Shown here piece after piece: positions 37,732 to 48,335 of a stretch of 64,000 bases of DNA. A model generated the notes under the pieces. That model ran no database searches and had not been told where the DNA came from. It saw nothing but the letters and a program-made list of their open reading frames with translations. The position numbers and the translations under genes were made by a program. This DNA is from Akkermansia muciniphila (GTDB taxonomy: Bacteria > Verrucomicrobiota > Verrucomicrobiia > Verrucomicrobiales > V1-33), in the NCBI GenBank assembly GCA_945900785.1, contig CAMDJM010000021.1, positions 1-64,000 of the forward strand, read 5' to 3'. Each line of letters starts with the position of its first letter. The first letter of the stretch is position 1.

Positions 37732-38379
37732 ATGAATACTACCGCATTAAGTTATGCCCTTGGCACCGTCATCTGCTGGGGCCTTTACAGCGTGCTGCTG
37801 CACAAGGGCAGCCAATTGATGACGCTCGCGGGAAATCCGGATATGGGCTCCCGCATGAAGGCCTTTTTGCTGGTGGGGGTGGCCTATTTTGTGGTGGGTA
37901 TCGTGGGCCCCATGGTGATGATGAAACTCAAAGGCACCCCGCTGAACTTCCCCACGGGCGGTGTGGTTTGGAGTTTTGTGGCTGGTCTGGCCGGGGCCAT
38001 CGGGGCTTACTTTTTGCTGATGGCCCTGAGTTCCGGCACTTCGCCGATGGAATCCAAGGCCCTCGTGCTGCTGGTGCCCGCGATTGTTTTTGCCGGTGCC
38101 CCTATCGTAAATGCGGTGGTGAGTATCACCAAGGATGGCGTCTGGGGGCAAACCCACTGGCAGTTTTACGCCGGCATTATTCTGGCGGCAGCAGGCGTGG
38201 CCATGGTAATGCAATACCGTCCGCTGGCCACACCGGCTGGGGCTCCAAAACCTGCCCCCGCTCCCATGCCAGCCGCCATTTCCGGGCCGATTGCGCCATT
38301 TCCTTCCCTAATTTTCCCCGTTCCACCGTTAGCGCCGGGTTATGTGGATGTGACCACCCGCACCTGGAGAGTCAGCTAG
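37732..38379 (+). CDS. DMT/EamA-like small-molecule transporter membrane protein
   Basis: MNTTALSYALGTVICWGLYSVLLHKGSQLM... multiple TM helices. Confidence 0.7.
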   Translation: MNTTALSYALGTVICWGLYSVLLHKGSQLMTLAGNPDMGSRMKAFLLVGVAYFVVGIVGPMVMMKLKGTPLNFPTGGVVWSFVAGLAGAIGAYFLLMALSSGTSPMESKALVLLVPAIVFAGAPIVNAVVSITKDGVWGQTHWQFYAGIILAAAGVAMVMQYRPLATPAGAPKPAPAPMPAAISGPIAPFPSLIFPVPPLAPGYVDVTTRTWRVS

Positions 38380-38431
38380 GTTTTCCAAGCCCCGGTCCTG
38401 TTATCCCTGCCACCTCCCCTCCCCGACCCGC

Positions 38432-39712
38432 GTGCTGCGCAGCGAAGAGATAGAACGGTTCCGCCCCGTCATCCGGCAGCGGCAATGGGAGCGGCTGCGT
38501 GCCCTGCTGGACACGGTGCAGACCACCAATCCCTTCCACCGGAAGCGGCTGATGAATATGTCAGCGGCCATTTCCCTGGAGGATTTCGTGCGGCGCTGTC
38601 CGCTCATGACCAAGCGGCTGCTGGTGCAGGACCGGGAGAACTTCCCACCCTATGGCTCGAACCATACCTATCCTTTGGAAAACTATACCCGGTTTTGCCA
38701 GACCAGCGGCACCACGGGGCCACCCCTGACCTGGCTGGACAGCCGGGATGACTGGGAAGGCATGCTGAATCTTTGGCAGGAAATTTTCGGGGCCTTTGGC
38801 ATCGAGCCCGGCGAGGACCGGCTGTTTTTCCCCTTTTCGTTTGGACCGTTTTTGGGATTTTGGACCGCCTTTGAAGCCGCCAGCCGCGTGGGCTGTCTGG
38901 TCATTCCCGGCGGCGGCATGAGCACCAATGCCCGTCTGCAGCTGATGCACGGGCACGGCGTGACGGTGATCTGCACCACGCCGACCTACGCGCTGCATCT
39001 TGGGGAGACGAAGGAGCAAAGCGGGGAATTGCGTCAGGGACCCTGGGCCTTGAAAAAAATCATCGTCGCCGGTGAACCCGGCGGCAGTCAGCCGGAAATC
39101 CGCGCCCGCATTGAAGCCCTCTGGCCGGGAGCCCACGTGCTGGATCATCACGGCCTGACAGAAACAGGTCCGGTCAGTTATCAGGACCCGGAGGACGCCG
39201 GCCGGCTGCGGGTGATGGAGGAGGCCTATTTTGCGGAGATCCTCGACCCGGCGACGGGCCACGAAGTGCTGGAAGGCAGCACCGGGGAGCTGGTGCTCAG
39301 CACCCTGCACCGGCTGGGCAGCCCCATGCTGCGCTACCGCACCGGGGATCTGGTGAGGAAACGTTATGCCGCCGATGGCGGACTCTGCCTGGAAGGCGGC
39401 ATCCTCGGCCGGCTGGACGACATGATCTGTGTGCGTGGCGTGAATATTTACCCCACCGCCGTGGATGCGGTGCTGCGCCGTTTTCCCGAGGTGGTGGAAT
39501 ATCAGGTCCGGGAAATCCGGGCCGGTGCCCTGCTGGATTTGAAAATTGTGGTGGAAGTGCCGCTGACGGTGCGGGATGTTTCGGTATCCGGGCGCATCGC
39601 GCTGGCCTTGCGGGATGCTTTTCAATTGCGTATGGAAGTCGAGGTGGTGCCGCAGGGCACGCTGCCCCGCTTCGAATTCAAAGCCCGCCGCTGGATCAAG
39701 GAACTACCATGA
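38432..39712 (+). CDS. phenylacetate-CoA ligase-like adenylate-forming enzyme (PaaK family)
   Basis: TNPFHRKRL..., YTRFCQTSGTTGPPLTWLDS, DHHGLTETGPVSYQ, YRTGDLVRKRY, LGRLDDMICVRGVNIYPTAVDAVL. Confidence 0.92.
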   Translation: MLRSEEIERFRPVIRQRQWERLRALLDTVQTTNPFHRKRLMNMSAAISLEDFVRRCPLMTKRLLVQDRENFPPYGSNHTYPLENYTRFCQTSGTTGPPLTWLDSRDDWEGMLNLWQEIFGAFGIEPGEDRLFFPFSFGPFLGFWTAFEAASRVGCLVIPGGGMSTNARLQLMHGHGVTVICTTPTYALHLGETKEQSGELRQGPWALKKIIVAGEPGGSQPEIRARIEALWPGAHVLDHHGLTETGPVSYQDPEDAGRLRVMEEAYFAEILDPATGHEVLEGSTGELVLSTLHRLGSPMLRYRTGDLVRKRYAADGGLCLEGGILGRLDDMICVRGVNIYPTAVDAVLRRFPEVVEYQVREIRAGALLDLKIVVEVPLTVRDVSVSGRIALALRDAFQLRMEVEVVPQGTLPRFEFKARRWIKELP

Positions 39713-40395
39713 TGATCGCTGAACTCTCCAATATCACCAAGACCTACCGCACTTCCCCGGAGGCACCGGAACAGCGCGTCCTGACAGGATTGAACCTGGC
39801 CATCGCGACCGGCGCGACCCTATCCATCTCCGGCCCCAGCGGCTGTGGCAAGAGCACGGTGCTGAACCTGCTGGGCACCCTGGACCAGCCGGACGCAGGC
39901 ATCGTGAAGCTTTTCGGGGAGGAAGTTCCCTACGGCAATGAGATCGCCCTGAGTGATCTGCGCGCCGAAAAACTGGGATTCATTTTTCAACTGCATCATC
40001 TGCTCCCGCAATGCACCGCGCTCGAAAACGTGCTCATCCCCACCCTCGGCGGCTCCCGGCGGCCGGATGCCGGGGAAGCCGCAGACCGGGCGAAGCGTCT
40101 TTTGAACCGGGTCGGCCTGGGAGCGCACATGGACAAAAAACCCGCCCAGCTTTCCGGCGGGGAGCGCCAGCGCGTCGCGGTGGTGCGCGCCCTGATCCGC
40201 GCTCCCGGGCTGATCCTCGCGGATGAACCCACCGGGGCCCTGGATGCCGCCAGCGCTTCGCTTCTGATCGATCTGCTATTGGATCTGAACAAGGAGGAAG
40301 GCCCTGCGCTGGTGCTGGTGACCCACGATCCAGCCCTCGCCGGGCGGATGGCGCAGAAATACCGGCTCACGGAGGGCGGCCTTTCCCTGGGCTAG
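39709..40395 (+). CDS. LolD/MacB-like ABC transporter ATP-binding protein
   Basis: ISGPSGCGKSTVLNLLGTLDQPDAG, LSGGERQRVAVVRALIRAPGLILADEPTGALD. Confidence 0.93.
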   Translation: MMIAELSNITKTYRTSPEAPEQRVLTGLNLAIATGATLSISGPSGCGKSTVLNLLGTLDQPDAGIVKLFGEEVPYGNEIALSDLRAEKLGFIFQLHHLLPQCTALENVLIPTLGGSRRPDAGEAADRAKRLLNRVGLGAHMDKKPAQLSGGERQRVAVVRALIRAPGLILADEPTGALDAASASLLIDLLLDLNKEEGPALVLVTHDPALAGRMAQKYRLTEGGLSLG

Positions 40396-40470
40396 AGGCA
40401 CAATCGGCGGGATCCACGCCCTCCCGGCTTGAAAAACCTGACATCCTGCCTACTGATCCTGCGATTGACC

Positions 40471-41193
40471 ATGGCTGCTCCCACTCCTGACCGCCTTGAC
40501 ACGATGCAGCGTATCGAGCTGGCGGCCGGAGTTGAGGTGGAACTGCATCCTGCCGGGCCGGTGGTGCGGGCCAAAGCGTGGCTGTTGGACGTCCTGTGGA
40601 TGGGTTTGGGATACCTGCTGGCAGGGGTGGTGGTAGCACTTTCGGCGACTGTGGGCGGAATGGAGATCGGCGGCGGGGTTTACCTGCTGTTCATGTTTTT
40701 CATGAGCTGGGGCTACCGGGTGGTTTTTGAAGTGAGGCGCGGGGCGACGCCTGGCAAAAAAAGCTGTGGCCTGAAAGTGGTGATGACGTCCGGAGCGCCG
40801 GTGACCTGGACGGCGGCGGTCCTGCGGAATCTGCTGCGGGTCGCTGACTTTTTGCCTTCGTGCTACCTGACCGGCCTCGTCTCCTGTCTGTTAAGCCGGC
40901 GGTTCCAGCGATTGGGGGATCTGGTGGCGGATACCATGGTGGTTTACCGTCAGCAGGATGCCTCCCCGGTTTTTCTGCCCCAGGAGAGTGTGCCGGTGCC
41001 GGCAGTGCCGCCAGCGGTGGCGCTCAGCTGGGAGGAACGGGCCTGCATCATCCGCTTCAACGAAAACCTGCCCATGTGGTCGGAAAGCCGCCGTGAGGAA
41101 CTGGCCGGCCAGTTGGAAGTCCTGACCGGAATGACCGGCCCGGAGGGGGTGCAGCGCCTCGCCGGCATTGGCACCTGGCTGCGCGATTCCTGA
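40471..41193 (+). CDS. RDD-family membrane protein
   Basis: VVRAKAWLLDVLWMGLGYLLAG..., YRVVFEVRRGATPGKKSCGLKVVMTSG, RRFQRLGDLVADTMVV. Confidence 0.9.
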   Translation: MAAPTPDRLDTMQRIELAAGVEVELHPAGPVVRAKAWLLDVLWMGLGYLLAGVVVALSATVGGMEIGGGVYLLFMFFMSWGYRVVFEVRRGATPGKKSCGLKVVMTSGAPVTWTAAVLRNLLRVADFLPSCYLTGLVSCLLSRRFQRLGDLVADTMVVYRQQDASPVFLPQESVPVPAVPPAVALSWEERACIIRFNENLPMWSESRREELAGQLEVLTGMTGPEGVQRLAGIGTWLRDS

Positions 41194-41214
41194 AATTCAA
41201 ACCTTCCTTTTCCA

Positions 41215-42180
41215 GTGACCCAACTCCGCTTCGAACAGGAACACACCGCCCGCTGGGCGGAGACGGAAGCCTTGATCAAGTCGGCGCGGCTGAAGCAGTG
41301 GACGCCGGACCAGGTGAAACTGCCAGGGCTCTACCGGCAGCTCTGCGCCGACCTCTCGCTCGCCCAGCACCGCATGTATGGAGCGCGCCTCTGCGGCCGC
41401 CTGAATGCCCTTGTGATCGATACCCGCGAAATCATCAGCAAAGGTGCGCTGGTCAACCGCCGCCGGGCCCTGACGCGTTTTTGGGGCAGTTGTCCGCAGG
41501 CGGTGCGCCGGGAATGGCGGCTGTTCTGGATTGGCATGCTGCTCTTCTGGGGACCGTTCCTTGCCTTTATCATCGCCGCCTATCAAAACGAACGCTGGAT
41601 CTTTGCCGTGCTGGATGAGGGCACCATGAGCAGCATGGATGAGATGTATGGGGAGGATTCGCCAGTGCATCACCTGCGGGCAAAATTCGGCTCGAATTTC
41701 ATGATGTTCGCCTACTACATTGAGCACAACATCGGGATTGGCCTGCGCACCATCGCGGGCGGGGTGCTGGCAACGCTGGGGGCAGTGGTGTCCACCGGGC
41801 TGCAGGGGGTTTTGTTGGGGGCGGCTTTTGGGTATACCCACTATCAGGGGAATGCGGAGCGCTTGTATACCTTCGCGGCCGGGCACTCCTCCTTTGAGTT
41901 GATGGGTTTGGTGATATGCGGGGTCGCCGGCATGCGCCTGGGCATGGCGGTTTTGAATCCCGGCAATCTCAGCCGTGCGGACGCGCTGAAAGTCACGGCA
42001 AAGCAGGCCCTGCCGCTAATTTACGGGGGACCGGCCCTGGTGTTGATTGCGGCATTTATTGAAGGATTCTGGTCGGCCTCCGACACGCCTGGAACGGTGA
42101 AATTGGTAGTGGGCGGGGTGCTCTGGGTGCTGTTGGGATCATGGCTCCTGTTTGCCGGGAGGGGGGCGGATGAAGCTTGA
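41215..42180 (+). CDS. SpoIIM/DUF95-family membrane protein
   Basis: NRRRALTRFWGSCPQAVRREWRLFWIGMLLFWGPFLAFII..., NIGIGLRTIAGGVLATLGAVVSTGLQGVLLG. Confidence 0.88.
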   Translation: MTQLRFEQEHTARWAETEALIKSARLKQWTPDQVKLPGLYRQLCADLSLAQHRMYGARLCGRLNALVIDTREIISKGALVNRRRALTRFWGSCPQAVRREWRLFWIGMLLFWGPFLAFIIAAYQNERWIFAVLDEGTMSSMDEMYGEDSPVHHLRAKFGSNFMMFAYYIEHNIGIGLRTIAGGVLATLGAVVSTGLQGVLLGAAFGYTHYQGNAERLYTFAAGHSSFELMGLVICGVAGMRLGMAVLNPGNLSRADALKVTAKQALPLIYGGPALVLIAAFIEGFWSASDTPGTVKLVVGGVLWVLLGSWLLFAGRGADEA

Positions 42181-44860
42181 TCATATTTCAGCCGTTCTGA
42201 GACCCCGCCAAAGTGCGGAGGCGGTGGATCTGGGGTTGGCCATGGTGCGGCGGCATGCTCCCGGGATCTACCGGGCCTGGCTGCTTTTTGTGCTGCCGCT
42301 CTGGGGCGTGCTGGGCGCTTTGCTCCATGACTATCCCAGTGTCCTGGTCGCCGTGGTCTGGTGGCTGAAGCCGCTGTATGACAGGATCGTGCTCTTTTAT
42401 CTCGGGCGGGCACTGTTTGGGGAGGCTCCCACGCTGCGGGAACAGATCCGGGAATGGCCCCGCCTGCTCACCCGGCGTCTGGGCCTTTCCCTGCTGTGGG
42501 GCCGGTTTTCCGGCGTGCGCTCCTTCACCATGCCGGTGGTGGTGCTGGAAGGGCTGACGGGAAAATCTTATGAAAGCCGGACGGCGATTCTGAAACGCCA
42601 CGGGGGCGCGCCGGCCATTGGCTTTATGCAATTGTTTTTGCTCTTGGAGTTGGCCGTCATCATGGGATTGTGGATGGGCATCCGGGATTTCCTGCCGGAG
42701 GAGGCATTGGAGTGGATGGCTCAGATCAGGATTTACCTGAAGCAGGGGGGAGATCCGCCGCTCAGTCTGCTGTGGAGTCTGGCCGGATGTTATCTGGTGG
42801 CCGTGGCGTTTCTGGAGCCGTTTTATGCCGGGGGCGGGTTTGGTTTATACATCAATACCCGGACCCACCTGGAAGGATGGGATGTGGACCTGGCCTTCCG
42901 CCAGTTGGGCAGCCGGCTGCGGGCCCGGCTGGTGCCGCCACTAGCCTCCCTGCTGGTCTTTTTGCTGGCCCTGGGCAGCGTGGCGGATGGCCTGGCGGCT
43001 GGCGGTGTCCAGGTGGAGCGTGACCAGGCGAAGCAGCAAATCAGGGAAGTGCTGGCTCATCCGGAATTTGAGGAACACGTTGGAAAATACAAGGAATGGG
43101 TCAGTGACAGCCCACCGTCCTCTTCTTCAAGTCCATCGCGGGCAGCGCAGGGCTGGGACTGGAGTTGGATTTATTCGTGGCTGAAAGGATTCGGGAGCCT
43201 GTTTTCCGGGAACTGGCATGAGGTGGCACTGCGGCTGCTGGCAGCAGCGGCGATTGCGGCGCTGTTGGCATGGCTGGGCTGGTGGTGTTGGAAGGGCCTG
43301 CGTTTGCCGCAGCGGCAGCGTGTGGAAAAACCAAAGGATCGTGGCCCCAGGGTAGTGATGGGTTTGCAAACCACGCCGGAATCCCTGCCGCCGGATGTGC
43401 CCTCAGCGGCATGGATGGCGTGGCAGCAGGGCGATCAGGAAGGTGCGGTGCGCCTGCTCTACCGGGGGGCCCTGACATGGCTGATCGGCCAGGCTCCCGG
43501 GCCGGTGCGGGAAAGCGATACCGAAGGGGACTGCCTGCGCCACGCCAGCCGCTTGCCGGACGGAAATCAGCGGAGTTATTTTTTTGAAATCACGGGAACG
43601 TGGCTGGCCTGCGCCTACGGACGCACCCCGCCTCCTGCCGCATTGATGCAGGGCCTGTGCGGCCGCTGGCCCTTTGCCGCCGGGGCACCAGGCCTCCCTG
43701 GGGCAAATCCGTTGGGACCAACGCTCCTGATTTTCCTTCTGATAGGAATGCTGCCGGCGCTCAGCGGGTGCGGCGGCCATTTCGAGGAAAAGGAGCGCGG
43801 GCTGGGCTACGTGGGGGAGGCCAAACGCAATCCCTGGCTGGCGGCGGCCCGTTTTCTGGAATTGAATGACTACCAGGTAGTGAATCAGCGGGGCGTGATG
43901 GACCTGCCTGGTCCGGACGCGGTATTGATCGTGCCGGCCGGAGCCCTCCAGTCCCGGGGTCCTGCGAAACATGTCCTGGACTGGGCCCGCCGGGGAGGGC
44001 ACCTCATTTACCTCGCGGAAGGAGGCGACTCCTTCCTGGACGACTGGAACACCCCTGACTACAAAAGCCCGGTGAATCAGGAACTTCACCCCATGGCGGC
44101 GGAATTGGGGATCACGCTGAAACGGGATAATTCTGCTGCCCGCGTTCAGGAAGTGCAGCTCAAAAGGGAAACCTACCAGGTGAGCCTGCAGGAGGAAATC
44201 CGCTTTGAAGTTTCGGCCGACTTGCGGAAGCCTGACATTCTGGCGGGCCCGCCGGCCGGAGCCTCGCTGGTTAGCCTCCGTCAGGGGATGGGACGGGTCA
44301 CCCTGATCTCCCATGCGCACCTCCTGAGGAACCGTTATATTGACGAAGGGGAGCACGCGGCCCTGCTCCTCGCCCTGGTGCAGCAGACCGGGGCCGGGGC
44401 GGTGTATTTTATCAAGGCCGGACGCGTCAGCCTCTGGGAGATGCTGCTGGAGCATGCCTGGCCCGTCATGTTGGCACTGGTGGTGCTGCTGGTCTTTTGG
44501 CTCTGGCGGGTGCTGCCGCGCTTCGGGCCTGTCCGGGGGCTGCATCAACGCCGGGAGCTGCGCTTTGTCACCCACCTGGAGGAAGCAGGGGCGTATTTCT
44601 GGCAGCACCGCCTCACGGATGCCCTGCTGGAGGCCCCCCGGCAGGCCGTATTCGCCGCCGCGCGCCGCCGGGCCCTGCGTCAGGAGGAGCGGCATTTCCA
44701 CGCCCTCGTCGCCGCGCAATCCGGCCTGACAGAAGAGCGCGTCAATGAGGCCCTCTCCGCCGGAGGCCGCCAGGATGCCCGCGCCTTCACCAGCCAAATG
44801 GCGGATCTCCAGCAAATCCTCCACAGCCTAACCACCGCCCCTCTCCCACCCGGCACCTGA
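42170..44860 (+). CDS. fused DUF4129-like and DUF4350-like membrane protein
   Basis: N-terminal TM region, WMAWQQGDQEGAVRLLYRGALTWL (DUF4129-like), internal LLIFLLIGMLPALSGCGG then DUF4350-like RNPWLAAARFLELNDYQV...VLDWARRGGHLIYLAEGG. Confidence 0.82.
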   Translation: MKLDHISAVLRPRQSAEAVDLGLAMVRRHAPGIYRAWLLFVLPLWGVLGALLHDYPSVLVAVVWWLKPLYDRIVLFYLGRALFGEAPTLREQIREWPRLLTRRLGLSLLWGRFSGVRSFTMPVVVLEGLTGKSYESRTAILKRHGGAPAIGFMQLFLLLELAVIMGLWMGIRDFLPEEALEWMAQIRIYLKQGGDPPLSLLWSLAGCYLVAVAFLEPFYAGGGFGLYINTRTHLEGWDVDLAFRQLGSRLRARLVPPLASLLVFLLALGSVADGLAAGGVQVERDQAKQQIREVLAHPEFEEHVGKYKEWVSDSPPSSSSSPSRAAQGWDWSWIYSWLKGFGSLFSGNWHEVALRLLAAAAIAALLAWLGWWCWKGLRLPQRQRVEKPKDRGPRVVMGLQTTPESLPPDVPSAAWMAWQQGDQEGAVRLLYRGALTWLIGQAPGPVRESDTEGDCLRHASRLPDGNQRSYFFEITGTWLACAYGRTPPPAALMQGLCGRWPFAAGAPGLPGANPLGPTLLIFLLIGMLPALSGCGGHFEEKERGLGYVGEAKRNPWLAAARFLELNDYQVVNQRGVMDLPGPDAVLIVPAGALQSRGPAKHVLDWARRGGHLIYLAEGGDSFLDDWNTPDYKSPVNQELHPMAAELGITLKRDNSAARVQEVQLKRETYQVSLQEEIRFEVSADLRKPDILAGPPAGASLVSLRQGMGRVTLISHAHLLRNRYIDEGEHAALLLALVQQTGAGAVYFIKAGRVSLWEMLLEHAWPVMLALVVLLVFWLWRVLPRFGPVRGLHQRRELRFVTHLEEAGAYFWQHRLTDALLEAPRQAVFAAARRRALRQEERHFHALVAAQSGLTEERVNEALSAGGRQDARAFTSQMADLQQILHSLTTAPLPPGT

Positions 44861-44861
44861 C

Positions 44862-44950
44862 ATTTCCCAATTTCCCAATTTTCCCATTTCCCCATTTCCC
44901 CATTTCCCCATTTCCCAATTTCCCAATTTCCCAATTTTCCCAATTTTCCC
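44862..44950. repeat. short tandem repeat, ~8 bp unit (CCCAATTT/CCCATTTC)
   Basis: catttcccaatttcccaattttcccatttccccatttccccatttcccc... Confidence 0.92.
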
Positions 44951-44976
44951 CTTCCACTCCTCATCCCATCGCTTCC

Positions 44977-45999
<1,023 letters not shown>

Positions 46000-46040
46000 G
46001 CCTGCCGGAAGGATCCACCGTCTTCTTCCCCAGTTCCGCC

Positions 46041-47351
46041 ATGCTCCTGCCTGCCCGTCATCTCCTCCCCGCCCTGACCGGATGGCTGCTGCTCGGTTTT
46101 GCCGCGAGCCTGTGGCCGCCCGGGATCCCCTGGTGGACCGGGGCCGGTCTGTTATTGGCGGCGGTGGCTCTTTGGGACGCCATCGGACTGGCCACTACGG
46201 CCCGCGTCACTACCACCCGGGAGGTGCCGGAGCGGATGGCTCTGGCCGTGCCTCTGGAGATCCTCCTGACGCTTCACCATTCCGGCCTCCGTCCCGTCCG
46301 TGTCCGCGTCTGGGATACCTTGCCGCAGCATTTGGAAACCGTCGATTTTCCCTGGACCGGGATCGTCCCTGGCGGAGGCTTCAGCACCATCCAGGTGAGG
46401 GTGACCCCCGCCGGCCGCGGCCCGGCACCGTTTGGTCAGGTGCATGTGGAGCAGTTCTCCCGCTTTGGGTTTTGGTGCCGCCGCTTCCGCACCGGCACGC
46501 CGTCCCTGACAAAAATTTACCCGAACTACGAACCCGTAATCCGCTTCGCCCTGCTCTCCATGGGCAACCAGCAATCCCAAATGGGCATCCGCCAACTGAA
46601 CCGCCCCGGCCAAAGCCGCGAGTTCCGCCAGTTGCGGGACTATCAGGATGGCGACGCCATGTCCCAAATCGACTGGAAAGCCACCTCCCGCCGGCTCAGC
46701 CTGGTCAGCCGCGAATATCAGGAGCAGCGGAATCAAACCCTGATCCTGATGGTGGATTGCGGACGGCGTCTCCGCCCCATGGATGGCGACCTGTCGCAGT
46801 TCGACCATAGCCTGAACGCCCTGCTGCTGCTCAGCTACATCGCCCTGCGCCAGGGGGATCTCGTTGGCGTGATGTCCTTCGGCAGTGAAACCGTGCGCTG
46901 GCTCCCCCCGGTCAAAGGGCCTCACGCCATGCCCGCTATCCTGAATCATCTCTACGACTATCAACCCAGCGCCGCGCCGGGCGACTTTGGCCAGGCAGCG
47001 GAAAACCTCATGGCCCGCTGGTCCCGCCGGGCGCTGGTGATCATCGCCACCAACCTGCGCAGCGAAGACCAATTTCATTTTACCGCCCCCCTCGCGCTGA
47101 TACGCCGGAAGCACCTCGTGGTCGTCGCCAGCCTGCGCGAAAAGGAGGTCAGTGTCATGGAACAACCGCAGGTCGCCGATCTCTCCACCGCCGTCCGCTT
47201 CAGCGCCGTGCTCCAATATCACGATGAACGCCGGCAATTGCTGGAAAAACTCCACCAAGGCGGCATCCTGACCGTCGATGCCGCCGCCGCTGAACTCCCC
47301 ATCGCTCTGGGAAACCTTTACGTCAGCATCAAAAAGCGCGGCCTGCTTTGA
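46041..47351 (+). CDS. DUF58-domain protein
   Basis: REFRQLRDYQDGDAMSQIDWKATSRRLSLVSREYQEQRNQTLILMVDCGRR. Confidence 0.95.
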   Translation: MLLPARHLLPALTGWLLLGFAASLWPPGIPWWTGAGLLLAAVALWDAIGLATTARVTTTREVPERMALAVPLEILLTLHHSGLRPVRVRVWDTLPQHLETVDFPWTGIVPGGGFSTIQVRVTPAGRGPAPFGQVHVEQFSRFGFWCRRFRTGTPSLTKIYPNYEPVIRFALLSMGNQQSQMGIRQLNRPGQSREFRQLRDYQDGDAMSQIDWKATSRRLSLVSREYQEQRNQTLILMVDCGRRLRPMDGDLSQFDHSLNALLLLSYIALRQGDLVGVMSFGSETVRWLPPVKGPHAMPAILNHLYDYQPSAAPGDFGQAAENLMARWSRRALVIIATNLRSEDQFHFTAPLALIRRKHLVVVASLREKEVSVMEQPQVADLSTAVRFSAVLQYHDERRQLLEKLHQGGILTVDAAAAELPIALGNLYVSIKKRGLL

Positions 47352-47419
47352 ACCGGGTAAAGCAGGGAGCCAAACCACTTTTAACTGCCAATAGGAAAGA
47401 AATTGTGCAAACATTCACC

Positions 47420-48025
47420 ATGAACCGCCGATGCCTGATTCACGCCCTGTCTGGTCTGCTTTTGTGCCCACTCGGCCTCCCCGCCTTGGCGGAGAAAAAG
47501 GAAGTGATGCCGGCCACCGGGGAAAATGTGGTCAAGGCGGCGCGGGCCTGGATTGGGGTGACCCTGATTTATGATCCGGCTTACGTTTCCTTGAGTTATC
47601 CCATGGGCGATGTGCCACCGGATCGGGGGGTCTGTTCCGATGTCGTGATCCGGGCCTTGCGCCCCTGTGGGGTGGACCTCCAGCAGTGGGTGCACGAAGA
47701 CATGAAGGCGAATTTTTCCGCCTATCCGAAAACCTGGGGCATGACCCGCACGGACCGCAGCATCGATCACCGGCGGGTGCTGAATCTGGCAGTGCTCTTC
47801 AAGCGCAAGGGCTTCGCGGTGCCGGTCACGAAAAACGCGGCGGATTACCTGCCCGGGGATCTGGTGACCTGCACGGTCGCCGGGAAGCTGCCGCATATTG
47901 TGGTCGTGAGCGACCGGAAGAACGCGGAGGGCGTGCCTCTGATCATCCATAACATCGGCCAGGGCGCGAGGGAGGAGGACCGGTTATTTGAGTTTCCAAT
48001 CAACGGGCACTTCCGCTGGAAGTGA
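47420..48025 (+). CDS. DUF1287-family exported protein
   Basis: GVCSDVVIRALRPCGVDLQQWVHEDMKANFSAYPKTWGMTRTDRSIDHRRVLNLAVLFKRKG. Confidence 0.92.
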   Translation: MNRRCLIHALSGLLLCPLGLPALAEKKEVMPATGENVVKAARAWIGVTLIYDPAYVSLSYPMGDVPPDRGVCSDVVIRALRPCGVDLQQWVHEDMKANFSAYPKTWGMTRTDRSIDHRRVLNLAVLFKRKGFAVPVTKNAADYLPGDLVTCTVAGKLPHIVVVSDRKNAEGVPLIIHNIGQGAREEDRLFEFPINGHFRWK

Positions 48026-48160
48026 TTTCCCGTGGAGGCCTTCCACAGTCCCAACCCTCCGGAATCGCGCGTCCACGGATTTTGGGGCTTTCCACCACGA
48101 GCAACTGGCAACCCGCAGGAACGTCTGTGGATTTAGTTAGACTGAAAAGGACGCCGACGG

Positions 48161-48201
48161 ACCACGGATGGATGAGACTGATATTCACAGATTTATGGGA
48201 A
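48161..48201. repeat. partial copy of the ACGGATGG...CACAGATTTA intergenic element
   Basis: accacggatggatgagactgatattcacagatttatggg; compare 26621-26668. Confidence 0.6.
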
Positions 48202-48335
48202 TAGATGCACCCACCTGCAGAGTGACGCTCAGATTTGGGCAAGTCCTTCGCAAGTTACTGATTTTGTGTCCTTCGCGTCCTTCTGTTGAATTTCCACTGC
48301 CTTTGTCAAGTTTGGCAGGGCGCTTGGATTTTTGG

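Noticed and set aside
43403-44824. 473-aa minus-strand ORF opposite the DUF4129/DUF4350 gene
   Set aside because: Antisense shadow; the sense gene has recognised domains and lies in a consistent operon.
44862-44950. Possible CRISPR array (regular short repeats)
   Set aside because: Unit is only ~8 bp with no spacers; simple tandem repeat.
46152-47414. 420-aa minus-strand ORF opposite the DUF58 gene
   Set aside because: Antisense shadow of a clear DUF58 protein.
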